Source: Chara braunii (lineage: Eukaryota > Streptophyta > Charophyceae > Charales > Characeae). Taken from it: a stretch of 36,735 bases of DNA. How positions within the stretch are numbered: the first letter of the stretch is position 1; the number at the start of each line of letters is the position of its first letter. Shown here in pieces: positions 10,861-20,229 of this stretch. Location: contig BFEA01000377.1 of the NCBI GenBank assembly GCA_003427395.1, positions 449,195 to 485,929 on the forward strand, in the 5' to 3' direction. The translations under genes were made by a program, and so were the position numbers. A model generated the notes under the pieces. That model saw only the letters and a program-made list of their open reading frames with translations. It did no database searches and was not told the origin of the DNA.

Positions 10861-12159
10861 GCTAGATGAATCCTGTTTACGCCTTCCTCTGCCTCCGCAA
10901 TCCGAACCAGCCATTTGGCCAATAAGTAGTTGTTCCGTGCAGTTGGGTGAGCTTGGGTCAAACATCGAAAGACCGTCTTCCTCTCTAGTTGCGCAGATGA
11001 CATCCGATGCCACTTTTGAGATGTATGATGTATCGATTTATTCTGATTTATGTCGCTCCTCCGTTCATATTGCCAACATGAATTTCGGCTTCGTTACAAA
11101 AAGTGAACAAACAAAAGGTAACTTTTAACGAAATGTGTATTTGTAACTGTTATAGTACTTAAACATGATAACATGAAATAAATGTATCCAACAAGGATAC
11201 AACGACAACCTTGCTCATCAAAATTTTAAACAACTCTGAATCCCATCACACATCCAAACAACCATCTCGGGCAAGAGAATGAGCATGCCTACGTTACTTA
11301 GGCTGCAACCTAAATTGAATTCATGCAGAAGAGGACACAATATAATATCATATTTTAATAAATAACATATTAATAGCAGAGTCTATCCTTACTTACCTTC
11401 CACTGTCACGTGCAGGGTTTCCAACTATTCGATGGAAGTTGTGATTTCAACATCGTCGTCCGCTCTTTATTTCGCATGGTTGTTCAACCCTGCCAAATAC
11501 CACAACTCATGAGCTCAAGCCCCATAACCTTCGGCTATAGTTGCAGACTTGTTCAACCTTGCACCATGACACAAATTAGAAGTTCAAGGTTTGCAACCTT
11601 CAATTACAATCGTAAGGTTATGAAAGTCATTAATATGTTTCCCAACCAAATGATAAAATATACGGCGTGCAAGCAGCCGCAACTTTCGGGGTTCAACCTC
11701 TGAAACAAGCTGGTTAGCGATGCCTGTCAAAAAAAGGTTTGTATCGGTTCGGTTTTATCTGGTGTGTAAACCGTTTCTAGCCCGAAGAAAAGTTTAAGCC
11801 CCGCTCATCCAAAGTAGGGCTCCACTGCGCCGCACGAACTCTTACAAGTCGTCTGATCTTGTTCATCGGCAGTCGTCCTTACTAATTAGGGAACCTGCCC
11901 GACCAAAGGGTAGGTGCGACTTTCTTAATCCCCTAACCAAACATTTATGATCGTCACAGTTGCGAGGCCGGGTCTTTTAATAATGAATGACCACCCTTGG
12001 TGGATTCTTTCAATGACGTTATCTAGCGCATCGACTCCCAACGTTTTTACAAAAAAGGCAAAAGATCTCACAATCACGTCACGCTGGAGTAAAAAAAAAA
12101 ACAAGCAATAACTTGGGGACAAAAGTGTAAGTAATCCTGTGAACTGCAGAGACGGATGC
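10861..12159. other. Unrecognised AT-rich interval
   Basis: No gene recognised. A loose ~73-bp repetition is visible near 11478-11600 (GTTGTTCAACCCTGCC..., then CTTGTTCAACCTTGCACC...). Confidence 0.35.
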
Positions 12160-12530
12160 GGTCGCATTGTCACCTCATCGCCCTTGCCGAGTGCGTCAAC
12201 CGTACCTCTCACAGTCCCCTACAACAAAATAGGTTTCAACGAGGCACAATTTACCTTCCCTAAGCAGTTATCACCACCCTTACGAGCATATCCCAACTGA
12301 GCTACTGACCCACATGAAAAAGTTTTTATATGCAATTGCAGAGGAAAATTAACAGATGGCGTTTGGTCGTTTCGCTGCAGTATAGACACACGTAGTTACA
12401 ACGTTGTCTGGACCCGAACGTCGTTCGTTCCCTAAAGCGCTAATCTCCTAGGTACGAAACACACATTGGTCGACTAGAACGGCCTCAACCAAGCGTGAAA
12501 CCCGTAGGTAATCCTAGTCCCTTAGACATA
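12160..12530. repeat. Dispersed repeat, copy B (pairs with 395-815)
   Basis: Collinear with 395-815 from GAGTGCGTCAACCGTACCTCTC through AACAGATGGCGTTTGG and TTGGTCGACTAG to AATCCTAGTCCCTTAG. Strongly diverged and more AT-rich. No coding domain. Confidence 0.6.
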
Positions 12531-14670
12531 AAACTTGAAGAAAAAATATTAGAATATTCAAATATAATTACATCAAAATGAATTGATCATAGTCGATAAG
12601 AAGGTATATCCGATTTAACGTGAGTTGAAATGGTAACTAAAAGTTAAGCATGAGATGATAGGGTCAATAACACAAGATCGAAAAAAAAAAAAAAAAACCC
12701 TACCTTGGGTCGAACTCAATAAATAAAGTACTATACTAAATCGCCAACGAAGTGTTAGTTAGGGTAACAATGTTCAATTCACCCAACGAGTTTGTCGATA
12801 TGTCTCAGTTTTGACTTGATGAGACGAGCTGCCAAAATTATCCATTTCGTTCTAATATTGACCACAAGACAATCGAAGGGCGTCACCTTATTTATCTACC
12901 CTGGGTCCGCACTTCTTACGGCTTGAACCCCATCCCGCGGTTGTGGCGCTAGGCGTGTCCACTTCAAAACCAGTCCTCCATTGAACTGGGTTTCTTAAGG
13001 CGTTTGTCTTTCATATCGGCAGTGACACCTAAGTCGGTCACTTTCAAGGTTTACTAACTTAACTTCCTTTTGATAAAGACTCAGGGGTGACTAAAAGTTC
13101 CCTTAGTTCACAAATCTTCAGCCCTCTAGAAGGTAGTCTGAGGTGCTCCTCCCCCTTGCCCGGACACAAAGCTCAGAGCTCAGAGTTCGGACTGTCCTCA
13201 CCGAATCGACAAAGTACATCCTTCGATAATCGGTTTTACGTGAGCGAACCCACACCCCGAACCCTAAATGGGGCCAATTCCTAAAGCACCTATCCCCTGG
13301 CTCAGACCCTTCCTAGAAAGTGTAAGCACGCCAACTATGAGCGGCTCCATCAGTCCCCTTCCTCTCTCACCAAAGGGTAAATTAGACGAAATACGGTACC
13401 AAGGAAAAGCGAGGAAAGGGGTTCATTTAGACAGTGTACAAATTAGGATAGGACATTCAGGAAAGAATGGGTCACCTTGGGAAAATGGTTAAATCCAATT
13501 GACATTTTCTTCTTTACATTGACGAGTTCCTCTTGCGAAGTCTATTGATTTATCCCTTTTTAAGAACACCGTGACAAATTCATTTAATCAGACATGGAGG
13601 CTAAGGGGTGAATGAAAAACAGTCATTTTCATAATCTCATGTAGACACTATCACTCTTTTTTGCATGCATCCTGCTACCCGGGCCTACTTGCACACCAAG
13701 CAAAAATAAAAAAGTTGGGAAGAAACCAGCAAAAATCTTATACCCGGAGTCATACCTCATTTTTCCACATACGTAGCACACCATCTTTACTCTACCTTTC
13801 TTTTGAATATTCAGTAAAAGTAAGGTCAAACAAAGTGTGGGTGCACACATGTGTGAAAGAGAATTTGAGTCAACCAACTGACCTTGAGTGAAGTTTGATC
13901 TGACTCACTCAAGAAAGTCAAATAATATCTCAATTAAAACAAAGGACAATTGTAGTTGGGATCCAAAATGTGTAGCCCACACCCCACGAGTTGTGGCCTT
14001 TTCACCGAGTGACGATCCTTGTCCTCCCCCAAATGCCCGAATAGGCGGTTAGGTCCACTGAAGGGCTCAATGAGATAAACCTCAAAGAGGGTGTTCTAAA
14101 AAATAAGTATCACGTGGTCCCAACGTTCGAACATTCCAGTGCAGTCCCAACTGCACCATAACTTCCAAGGGCTGCCCTAAGTCCATCCGCAAGTTAAACC
14201 TTCTTCGATTACCGCATTCCACGCGGAAAAGTTCCAAGTGTGGGAGCGGCAAACCGATTGCGCCCCAAATCACGAACCCCAAAATGGTCCTAGGTGATCC
14301 TTTTTTATTGCCCCTAACACCGAATAACTAAAAAATATCAACTTTGGGCCACACTGGAATGCACCACCACCACCATGATCCACTCCCAAAAAAAAATAAC
14401 GGCGGAACCACCCATAGCCACATCATCAAAAACGTGGTATCATGGTCGCTCAGCTCCCTTCTTTTCTTCATAGTTTCGCTCATATCTCTTTCCTTTTATG
14501 AATGATGTTTTGTGTGATGACAGCGGTCTGATCGTCTCAATTTTTGTATGCATACTCCCTGTTTAGGTCGGAAGATTGAATGATTGGGGAACGTGGATGC
14601 ATGTCTAACAATAGTCCATTGGAATCGATGGAAAATAGTGAAGTTGGTCGCCTTGAGATGCCTTGTGAAC
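12531..14670. other. Unrecognised interval
   Basis: No recognisable gene, RNA or mobile-element domain. There is an A17 run near 12680 followed by GGGTCGAACTC, which resembles a tRNA B box but lacks a convincing A box. The remaining small frames show no family resemblance. Confidence 0.35.
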
Positions 14671-14751
14671 GGATCTTATGCGGGCACGCATATACGTTAC
14701 AACCAGCCAGTAAAACGGCCCGTCACGTATACACGTGCTCGCATAAGATCC
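14671..14751. mobile_element. Foldback/MITE-like inverted repeat
   Basis: Arms 14671-14700 and 14722-14751 both read GGATCTTATGCG inward from their ends and match at about 25 of 30 positions, separated by 21 nt. It would form an 81-nt hairpin. No target-site duplication is obvious, because the right flank is a C run. Confidence 0.65.
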
Positions 14752-16199
14752 CCCCCCCGTCCGGGCTGTAGGTATATTTCTGCATGGATAGGAGCGGCAA
14801 CATTAATGTGAATTCGTGGCATGGAATTTGGTGTCTCTTTTCTATCACAACTACCCTTACCGAATGACGGGCTTCATATGGCGGGCTTGTACCGAAGCGA
14901 AACGTCAAAAACATAGCCTTCGACTGGGACAGTCGACGCCAGACTCTAAGATTTATGAATCCCATAGGCGCCGTGTCTTGAGCAACGAGATATCCATTAT
15001 GTCCCTCTCGCATACTGCATAGGGACCCGTCCTAGGCGCCAAAACCGACCATCCTCAGTACCCGATCATGAAGGCTGCGAACTGACAAAACCCCTTTTTT
15101 GTCCGAACCCCTTTGCATTCCTGTCCTTGGAACCTTGACACAGGAGATCCCAGTTCCGACTTGGGACTCCACCCCACTTTCCTAAAATCCTTGGCACACC
15201 CCCCTTTTTCGCAACTTCCGCGCCTGCTCCTACTCCGATCAGGAAGTCGCGTTGGGCATGAGGTTGGGGCGTCACATAGTTTCCCAAGTGGTAGTTCGCT
15301 TTGAATTGGATGTTTTGAGTAGTGTCTTACAATTCATGAATTTGGTTTTGGATGCTTGAAGTTGTTGCTCTAATAGTTGTAGTAGTTTCTATATGAATTG
15401 CAAGGTGTGTTGGCACGTTTGTGCTGTGTTATCGATTGGACACGAGCAGGCGAAACCTCGAATCGGTGAGTTCGACCTTGGATTTTTTACTTGCTGTTTG
15501 GACTAAACGGCTTAAACTGGTGACTTTCCGGTACATTGAACCAGGATTTGTCCCATGATACCGGAGCCTACACCTTTTGATGTGGGCTTGGATTTCACTC
15601 CAGACGGCGGGGCTGTTTGCAGACAGTCGTAGGTGACTTAGAACTCCAGCTTACGAGGACTATTGCAGTACGGGCGAAAATGTTACCATTCGGTATATAG
15701 GACAGTACTACACTTGCTTCGGCCTCTCTCAGGAACTGACGGATCCGGGGTCGCTAACAGTCCGGAGTGCTAGCGATTTGCTGGTACGGAAGTGGGCGTG
15801 AGGAGTGTCTCGGTTGAGGGTTCGGGATGAAGATGGTGGTTTACCCCCTGATGATGGCAATGTGGCAGTTGCAGAAATGCGCCATCGAGGACGTTGATCC
15901 GCTTTATTTTTTTCATAATATGATCTATGATTGGCGTGTATACTTGTAAGCGCATACTGCGCTGACTACATCTTGGTTGTGTTTGCAATTCGAGTGTAAT
16001 TTACTTCACACACTTATGTACCGTGGGCTAGAAAAGAGATTTGGCTAGTTTTGTTCCTATGATGGCTCATGTACCTGCAGAACGCTGGTTTTTTATTTTA
16101 TATATATATATATTTTTTATTTTTATTTTTTTTTTAAACTATGTTCTTCTCTCAATTTTCACCTCACACTACCTACCTACCACTTGGGTCTGTTGGTCC
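14752..16199. other. Unrecognised interval
   Basis: No gene recognised. The right end (16089-16190) has a T-rich tract followed by TTCTTCTCTCAATTTTCACC, the reverse of a retroposon tail also seen at 17.76, 28.06 and 29.22 kb. Confidence 0.4.
16089..16190 (-). mobile_element. Retroposon 3' tail family (GAGAGAAGAATATAG-type), copy 1
   Basis: On the minus strand the block GTAGGTAGGTAG...GTGAGGTGAAAATTGAGAGAAGAACATAG runs into an A-rich tract. The same end, TTGAGAGAAGAATATA plus A tract, is seen at 17750-17785, 28024-28129 and 29200-29310. A shared 3' end with A tails suggests the terminus of a LINE family or a SINE using it. Confidence 0.5.
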
Positions 16200-16438
16200 G
16201 TCAGCCACAATTTGGGTCTCGTTCCACACCACTTACGAATCCTTACATTGTAAGGGCGCCCTAACTCGGCCAGGGTGATTAATTTACCCTAGTAACTCAT
16301 TTTTTCGTTCCACAACTCGTAAGGAAGACCGTTTACTTACCTGCCATTACATCTCAGGTGAGGAGGGCCGAGTGTCAAGACCTCGACCTGTCGGGCAATC
16401 CGTAGGGTCCCGCCCTCACATTCCTAGGGTCTCGCCGG

Positions 16439-16531
16439 ACGGTGGAAAAAACGAAACGAAACGACGGGCAACCTCGCGAGGCCTCACGATGCTCGAGATC
16501 GCTGCTTCGTTTCGTTTTTCGCCTCACCGCC
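16439..16531. repeat. Imperfect inverted repeat
   Basis: GGTGGAAAAAACGAAACGAA on the left is mirrored by TTCGTTTCGTTTTTCGCCTCACC on the right, with a palindrome CCTCGCGAGG near the centre (16472-16481). Probably a structural part of the surrounding element. Confidence 0.55.
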
Positions 16532-16993
16532 GCACAGCGCACGCGAACACTCTCGCGGTTGCGGCCTGGCGACTTTTGTGCAGCTTCTCCGTGCACTTCA
16601 CTCCTCATGCACAAGCCCTGACATGTGCCACAGTCCAAAACATTGGACGGACTCCGGCTGGACAGGCGTGGAGTGTTCGCGTGGATTCACAACTCCATCA
16701 CCAGTTCCGCGGAGGAACTATGACTTCGCACGCGTTCCAGGCGAGGACGGTCGGTGAACCGGCACAACCTCGCGAACGGAGAATCTGACAGCGTTTGCGA
16801 GTTTTTTCTGACCACAATCACGTGGGTGCCATGCGGCGGACCGAATCGTTTTTTTTTCCGTGTCCTCGACCGTCCCACGAGGTCCCTAGTCACCTCCGGG
16901 GGCTCTCTAGAGATTTTCGTCGTTTTGCCTGGGGCGCCCTCATTTTGTAAGGGCGGACCCTAACAGCCGAGAATGTGAAAACAGGCTTAACAA

Positions 16994-17330
16994 CAATTTC
17001 GTCAAAACGGACATTTTTTTTTTTTTGAACGAAATTGAAACCTCATAAACTAGAGCGATTTAGGTGGAAATTTCAAACTTTTGAGGGTCCAGCGTCCTTA
17101 AAACGCCGGACCCCTTGGATGCATCTGGACTTAGCTGGAGTCCAGGGGGTACGACGTTCTGAAAACGCCGTACCCCCCTGGATGTATCTGGACTTAGTTT
17201 GCATCCAGGGGATAGGGTGTTTTCATAACGTCGTACCCTCAGGAGCTGAAAATATAGACCTAAACCTGGCCAATTTGTTAGTTTTCAATTTCGTTCAAAA
17301 AATAAAATATGTCCGTTTTGACGAAATTTC
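16994..17330. mobile_element. 337-bp element with ~48-bp terminal inverted repeats
   Basis: The left TIR (16994-17040) begins CAATTTCGTCAAAACGGACAT, runs through a T tract and ends GAACGAAATTGAAA. The right TIR (17282-17330) is its inverse, with GTCCGTTTTGACGAAATTTC at the outer end and a few changes in the A/T tract. The interior holds a chain of hairpins. Such long, near-perfect TIRs around non-coding DNA suit a MITE-like element. Confidence 0.75.
17085..17240. repeat. Chain of alternating, arm-sharing hairpins
   Basis: Type 1 hairpins have arms around GGGTCC...GGACCC (17085-17114), GGGGGTACGACGTT...AACGCCGTACCCCC (17145-17178) and a degraded third (17210-17240). Type 2 hairpins carry the loop core ATCTGGACTTAG with arms CCTTGGA/TCCAGGGG (17111-17149) and CCCCTGGATG/CATCCAGGGG (17174-17211). 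Neighbours overlap: the G run closing one type 2 hairpin opens the next type 1. Arms differ between copies yet stay complementary. Confidence 0.7.
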
Positions 17331-17519
17331 AGTTGCTTAGAGTTCGATTCTGTTGTCATTAGGGAGTGGTGGAACGATGATTTTGTAAGGATCCTTACAT
17401 TTGTAGTGGTGTCCAACGAGGCCCTTTGTTGCAGTTTTCTCTCTCATTTTCTTGTCTATTTCAGAGTAGATAAGGCTGATATATTCGGGCGGCCCATGAT
17501 CTAACGGCCTTAAATAAAG

Positions 17520-17639
17520 GGTCTCGCTGCACTACTCTCGACATGCACAAAAGACAAAATCATGGTCGTGAATCTTTCCACATTCTAGCGGAAGATTCAC
17601 TCTCGTTTTGCACATTTCGAGAATAGTGCAGCGAGGTCC
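17520..17639. mobile_element. Nested foldback element (~120 bp)
   Basis: Outer arms 17520-17553 and 17606-17639 match as GGTCTCGCTGCACTACTCTCG against GGACCTCGCTGCACTATTCTCG. An inner perfect 9-bp hairpin, GTGAATCTT/AAGATTCAC, lies at 17568-17600. The outer ends resemble the termini of the 16200-17430 element (GGGTCTCGTTCCAC), so the two may be related. Confidence 0.7.
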
Positions 17640-17651
17640 AAAGGTCTGCCT

Positions 17652-17740
17652 CCTTTTTTTTTTGTGTCCTTTTTTTTTGCGTCCTTTTTTTTTGCGTCCT
17701 TTTCTTTTGCGTCCTTTTTTTTTGCGTCCTTTTTTTTCTT
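17652..17740. repeat. 15-bp minisatellite of T tract plus GCGTCC
   Basis: About six units of T8-9 followed by GCGTCC (first unit GTGTCC), with GC at 17679, 17694, 17709 and 17724, giving a 15-bp period. On the minus strand it reads GGACGCAAAAAAAA. It lies directly beside a retroposon A tail, from which it may have grown. Confidence 0.85.
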
Positions 17741-17749
17741 GTGGAAAAA

Positions 17750-17785
17750 AAACAAAGTTATATTCTTCTCTCAATTTTTTTTTTA
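17750..17785 (-). mobile_element. Retroposon 3' tail family, copy 2 (fragment)
   Basis: AAAGTTATATTCTTCTCTCAA followed by a T-rich tract, the reverse of the TTGAGAGAAGAATATA end described at 16089. Only the terminal part is left here. Confidence 0.45.
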
Positions 17786-17916
17786 TTTTTTTTTTTTGAA
17801 AGCTTGGAACTTATATTGCAAAAATCATTGGAATGAGGTCAGGGACCTCACAATTCAGCCCGGAGTTATCCAGACAGCCTCAGCCAGTTTCGCTTACGAG
17901 CCAAGCTCGACTTCTG
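17786..17916 (-). mobile_element. tRNA-derived SINE, copy 2
   Basis: Minus-strand copy of the element at 8779-8927. Head with an A-box-like TAAGCGAAACTGG, then TGTCTGGATAACTCCGGG, GAATTGTGAGGTCCC and a short body ending in an A-rich tail (plus-strand T run near 17783-17797). Identity to the first copy is high through the tRNA-like part and lower towards the tail. Confidence 0.6.
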
Positions 17917-17950
17917 ATCCGATTGCTCAATCCCCTCAATCAAAAAAGAA

Positions 17951-17977
17951 CCTGCTGGAAACTGGGTCCAGCGTCCC
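17951..17977 (-). repeat. Double-hairpin retroposon head, fragment A
   Basis: The minus strand reads GGGACGCTGGACCCAGTTTCC then AGCAGG, the first hairpin (GCTGGA...TCCAGC) of the family best seen at 24891-25046. The second hairpin and the tail are absent. Confidence 0.6.
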
Positions 17978-18379
17978 CTCCTCCTATGCTTTCCAAAAAA
18001 CTGTAAACTTTGACGCCCGAGTAAAAAAGTGAGCTAAATGATAAAGACTAGCTCATTGCCTCTCAATATCTTCCTGTGTACTGAGGCTTAAGGGCCTAGT
18101 TTTCCTTTCTCCAACAATCAAGCTCAGTAGCTTTGAGGCTGCACATGATAGCTTTTTTATATGCTCACGCAGTTCTAAGCTCTGAAGCTCCTGACAGAAG
18201 TCAGGCTGCTCTTTGGCTCCATCAGACTACCATTCCTGGATGTCCTTATTTAAGTCAGACAGCTACCCAACCTAACTCGGCTGAGTTTATCCTGCCTCCT
18301 CAGCTTTGATCAAAGCAGTGGTTACCTCAACCACTATGCTATCATTATCTTTGTCTCCTCTGATACTGCTGCAAATTAG
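17978..18379. other. Unrecognised interval
   Basis: No recognisable coding or RNA gene; probably the 3' flank of the LINE remnant that follows on the minus strand. Confidence 0.35.
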
Positions 18380-19110
18380 CCCTTCATCCCCCATACCCTT
18401 CCGAAACGAACAAAGCTAAATTTTTTCCAATCTGTTAAAATTGTCAGACGGATCTTTTTCTTTATCGTATTGTAGGTCTGTTGGAAGGAGATTGCATTTT
18501 TCTTAAATACTTTAGCGTTTCTTGATTCCCACAGGGCTTCCAGAATGATGCCTCTACAGGTTAACGCTATGTACCACTCTCATATTTCAAAATTGGTTCC
18601 TTCTGGGATCTTGCCGTATAGAGTGAAGGAATCGGCCCAATCGTCCATAATTTCCTTTCATTTCTTCCATTTTTCTTTCCACCATTCCCACACCCTGCCT
18701 GAGAAGGGGCAATGTAGCCAGAGGTGCGTTGCGTTTTCCTAACCTCACCCGCATCTCATACAGGTTGAAGGTATGTTCATTCCATTTCTGTTTAACCAGG
18801 TAGCCGTACGTGTCACCTGCAACGATTGAAGCCAGAGGATAGACGCTTACCTCTGCGATGGCATCTTCTTCAGCGCTTTCCATAGCTTAAAGAGGTCACG
18901 ATCTTGCACCTTAGTGTTATGTAAATTAGCTAGTCTCCTTTGGGCTGTGGAAATTGGTGTCTTCCTCACTCTTGCACGCCTTTGTGTCGCTCCCGCTTTA
19001 GTTTTGTAGGCAACCAAGGGGCAGTGTTGCTGGCCTGGCATATCCCACCCAATCAGCAATGGTTCTACTCTTAACGAGTCCACTTCCAAACCCATAACCC
19101 TACACACAGT
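18380..19110 (-). pseudogene. LINE remnant (linker and zf-RVT)
   Basis: Minus-strand translation gives DSLRVEPLLIGWDMPG, then DLFKLWKALKKMPSQ, VSVYPLASIVAGDTYGYLVK and, in another frame, CMRCG followed by ENATHLWLHCPFSGRVWEWW. This matches the end of the LINE ORF2: a linker, then the zf-RVT CxxC...H...C unit. The LWKALKKMPSQ segment parallels LWTQLKDIPSKK in the 9.5 kb remnant, so the two are related. Frameshifts and stops (two inside the zinc region) mark it as dead. No RT domain remains. Confidence 0.75.
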
Positions 19111-19176
19111 ACTAGAGCCTTTGCCCTGTTCCCATACTCACTTCCATGACTTCCACAATTGTTAGGGTTGTGCTTT

Positions 19177-19299
19177 CCTTTTTTTTGGGGGGGGGAGGGG
19201 GAGGGGGGGGGGGAACTGTCCGAATTGAGGGCTTATTTGTTGGGCTGCTCCATCTATTGGTGAGGAGCGTCACCTGCTGGAAACCGGGTCCAGCATCCC
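19177..19299 (-). mobile_element. Double-hairpin retroposon, copy B
   Basis: On the minus strand: GGGATGCTGGACCCGGTTTCC then AGCAGGTGACGCTCC, CACCAATAGATGGAGC, about 30 bp, a C-rich tract and an A8 tail. The plus strand therefore shows T8 and then G runs (19187-19213). Same order as copies E and F: hairpin GCTGGA...TCCAGC, hairpin GCTCC...GGAGC, variable body, A tail. Confidence 0.65.
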
Positions 19300-19531
19300 A
19301 TGATTGATACATCTTTTAGCATAGAAAATGTCCCAGTAATACATTTTAAAGTGCGATGTTTATTGTTTCCTAGGGCTGTGACCATTTCTGTCGCATCTTG
19401 AGGCCCCGTTATCCCATAGAGCTGCCAGTATCACCCATTTCGTATTGGAGCACCCGTTGTCTATTAGCCCTACCTTATTTAGCAGCCCCCCTAGTCACTA
19501 TTGTTATGTCTGTTTCTTTAAACCCTTGAAG

Positions 19532-19683
19532 CCTTTTAAGCCCTTTAAACCCTTTGCCTTCTCAGGGTCCATATAAAGCACATTCATAATCCTACTAGCC
19601 TGGGGATCCTTTTAAGCCCTTTAAACCCTTTCCCTTCTCAGGGTCCATACAAAGCACATTCATAATCTGACTAGCCTGAGGAT
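19532..19683. repeat. 76-bp tandem duplication
   Basis: Two units starting CCTTTTAAGCCCTTTAAACCC at 19532 and 19608, differing at a handful of positions. CCCTTTAAA recalls plant-type telomere repeats but is not one. Confidence 0.85.
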
Positions 19684-20229
19684 CAGCAGGAGGTGGAATG
19701 CAATCCAATGCGTCATCACTTTTGAAGAGTAATATAGTTCTGCGTCTTGAAGGGAGCAGCCACAACATTGTGCACCTTGAGTCCTCAAACCGTTGTGTCG
19801 TACCCTGCCCGATCACAATACCCCTTCGCTAGACTTCCTTCGTGGTGTATGGGCCCTGCTCCCTTAGATGCATCGGTGTTCCTGGTTCCAGCTGCAGGAC
19901 ATGCGGCAGTGAGACGACGGTTGTTGCTCCAGTCCTTGGTGTCGTTACTGTTGTTGTTGTCTGTCAGTCCAACCTTCGTTTGTCTCTCGTGTTGTTGTTA
20001 GCCAGTTGAGCGGATAAAAGAGAGTGAGCGGGGGGAGGTGGTGGAGGAACAACGGGGAGGGGGGGGCATGGGTGAAGGGAGGTGGTAGTGGTGGCAGGGC
20101 AATGGGGGAGTGGGGGGGCAGTGATGACAGGACTGGGTGTCGCGGATGTGGCGGGGGGGGGTGTGATAGGTGGTTCGGGAGAAGAACAAAGTTAGGTTGA
20201 AGATAGGGAACATGAAAATCAGCAAATGG
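19684..20229. other. Unrecognised interval with G-rich block
   Basis: No gene recognised. From about 20030 to 20165 the plus strand carries many G runs of three to ten separated by short spacers, which could form G-quadruplexes. It lies just 3' of the minus-strand LINE at 20230. Confidence 0.45.

Larger units (their letters stand above)
16200..17430. mobile_element. ~1.2-kb inverted-repeat element (non-autonomous)
   Basis: The left end (about 16203-16250, GGGTCTCGTTCCACACCACT) and the reversed right end (about 17375-17428, GGGCCTCGTTGGACACCACT) match over about 35-45 bp. Each includes a small palindrome, CCTTACATTGTAAGG on the left and GTAAGGATCCTTAC on the right. No transposase is visible inside. 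A second inverted-repeat element (16994-17330) and a hairpin (16439-16531) are nested within. The boundaries are approximate and I could not define a target-site duplication. Confidence 0.45.

Noticed and set aside
16300-16360. U1 snRNA start (TTTACTTACCTG)
   Set aside because: Similarity stops after the first few bases; the following sequence does not match U1.
19532-19683. Interstitial telomere repeat (CCCTTTAAACCC)
   Set aside because: Only a few degenerate units; the segment is a 76-bp tandem duplication and not an array of CCCTAAA.
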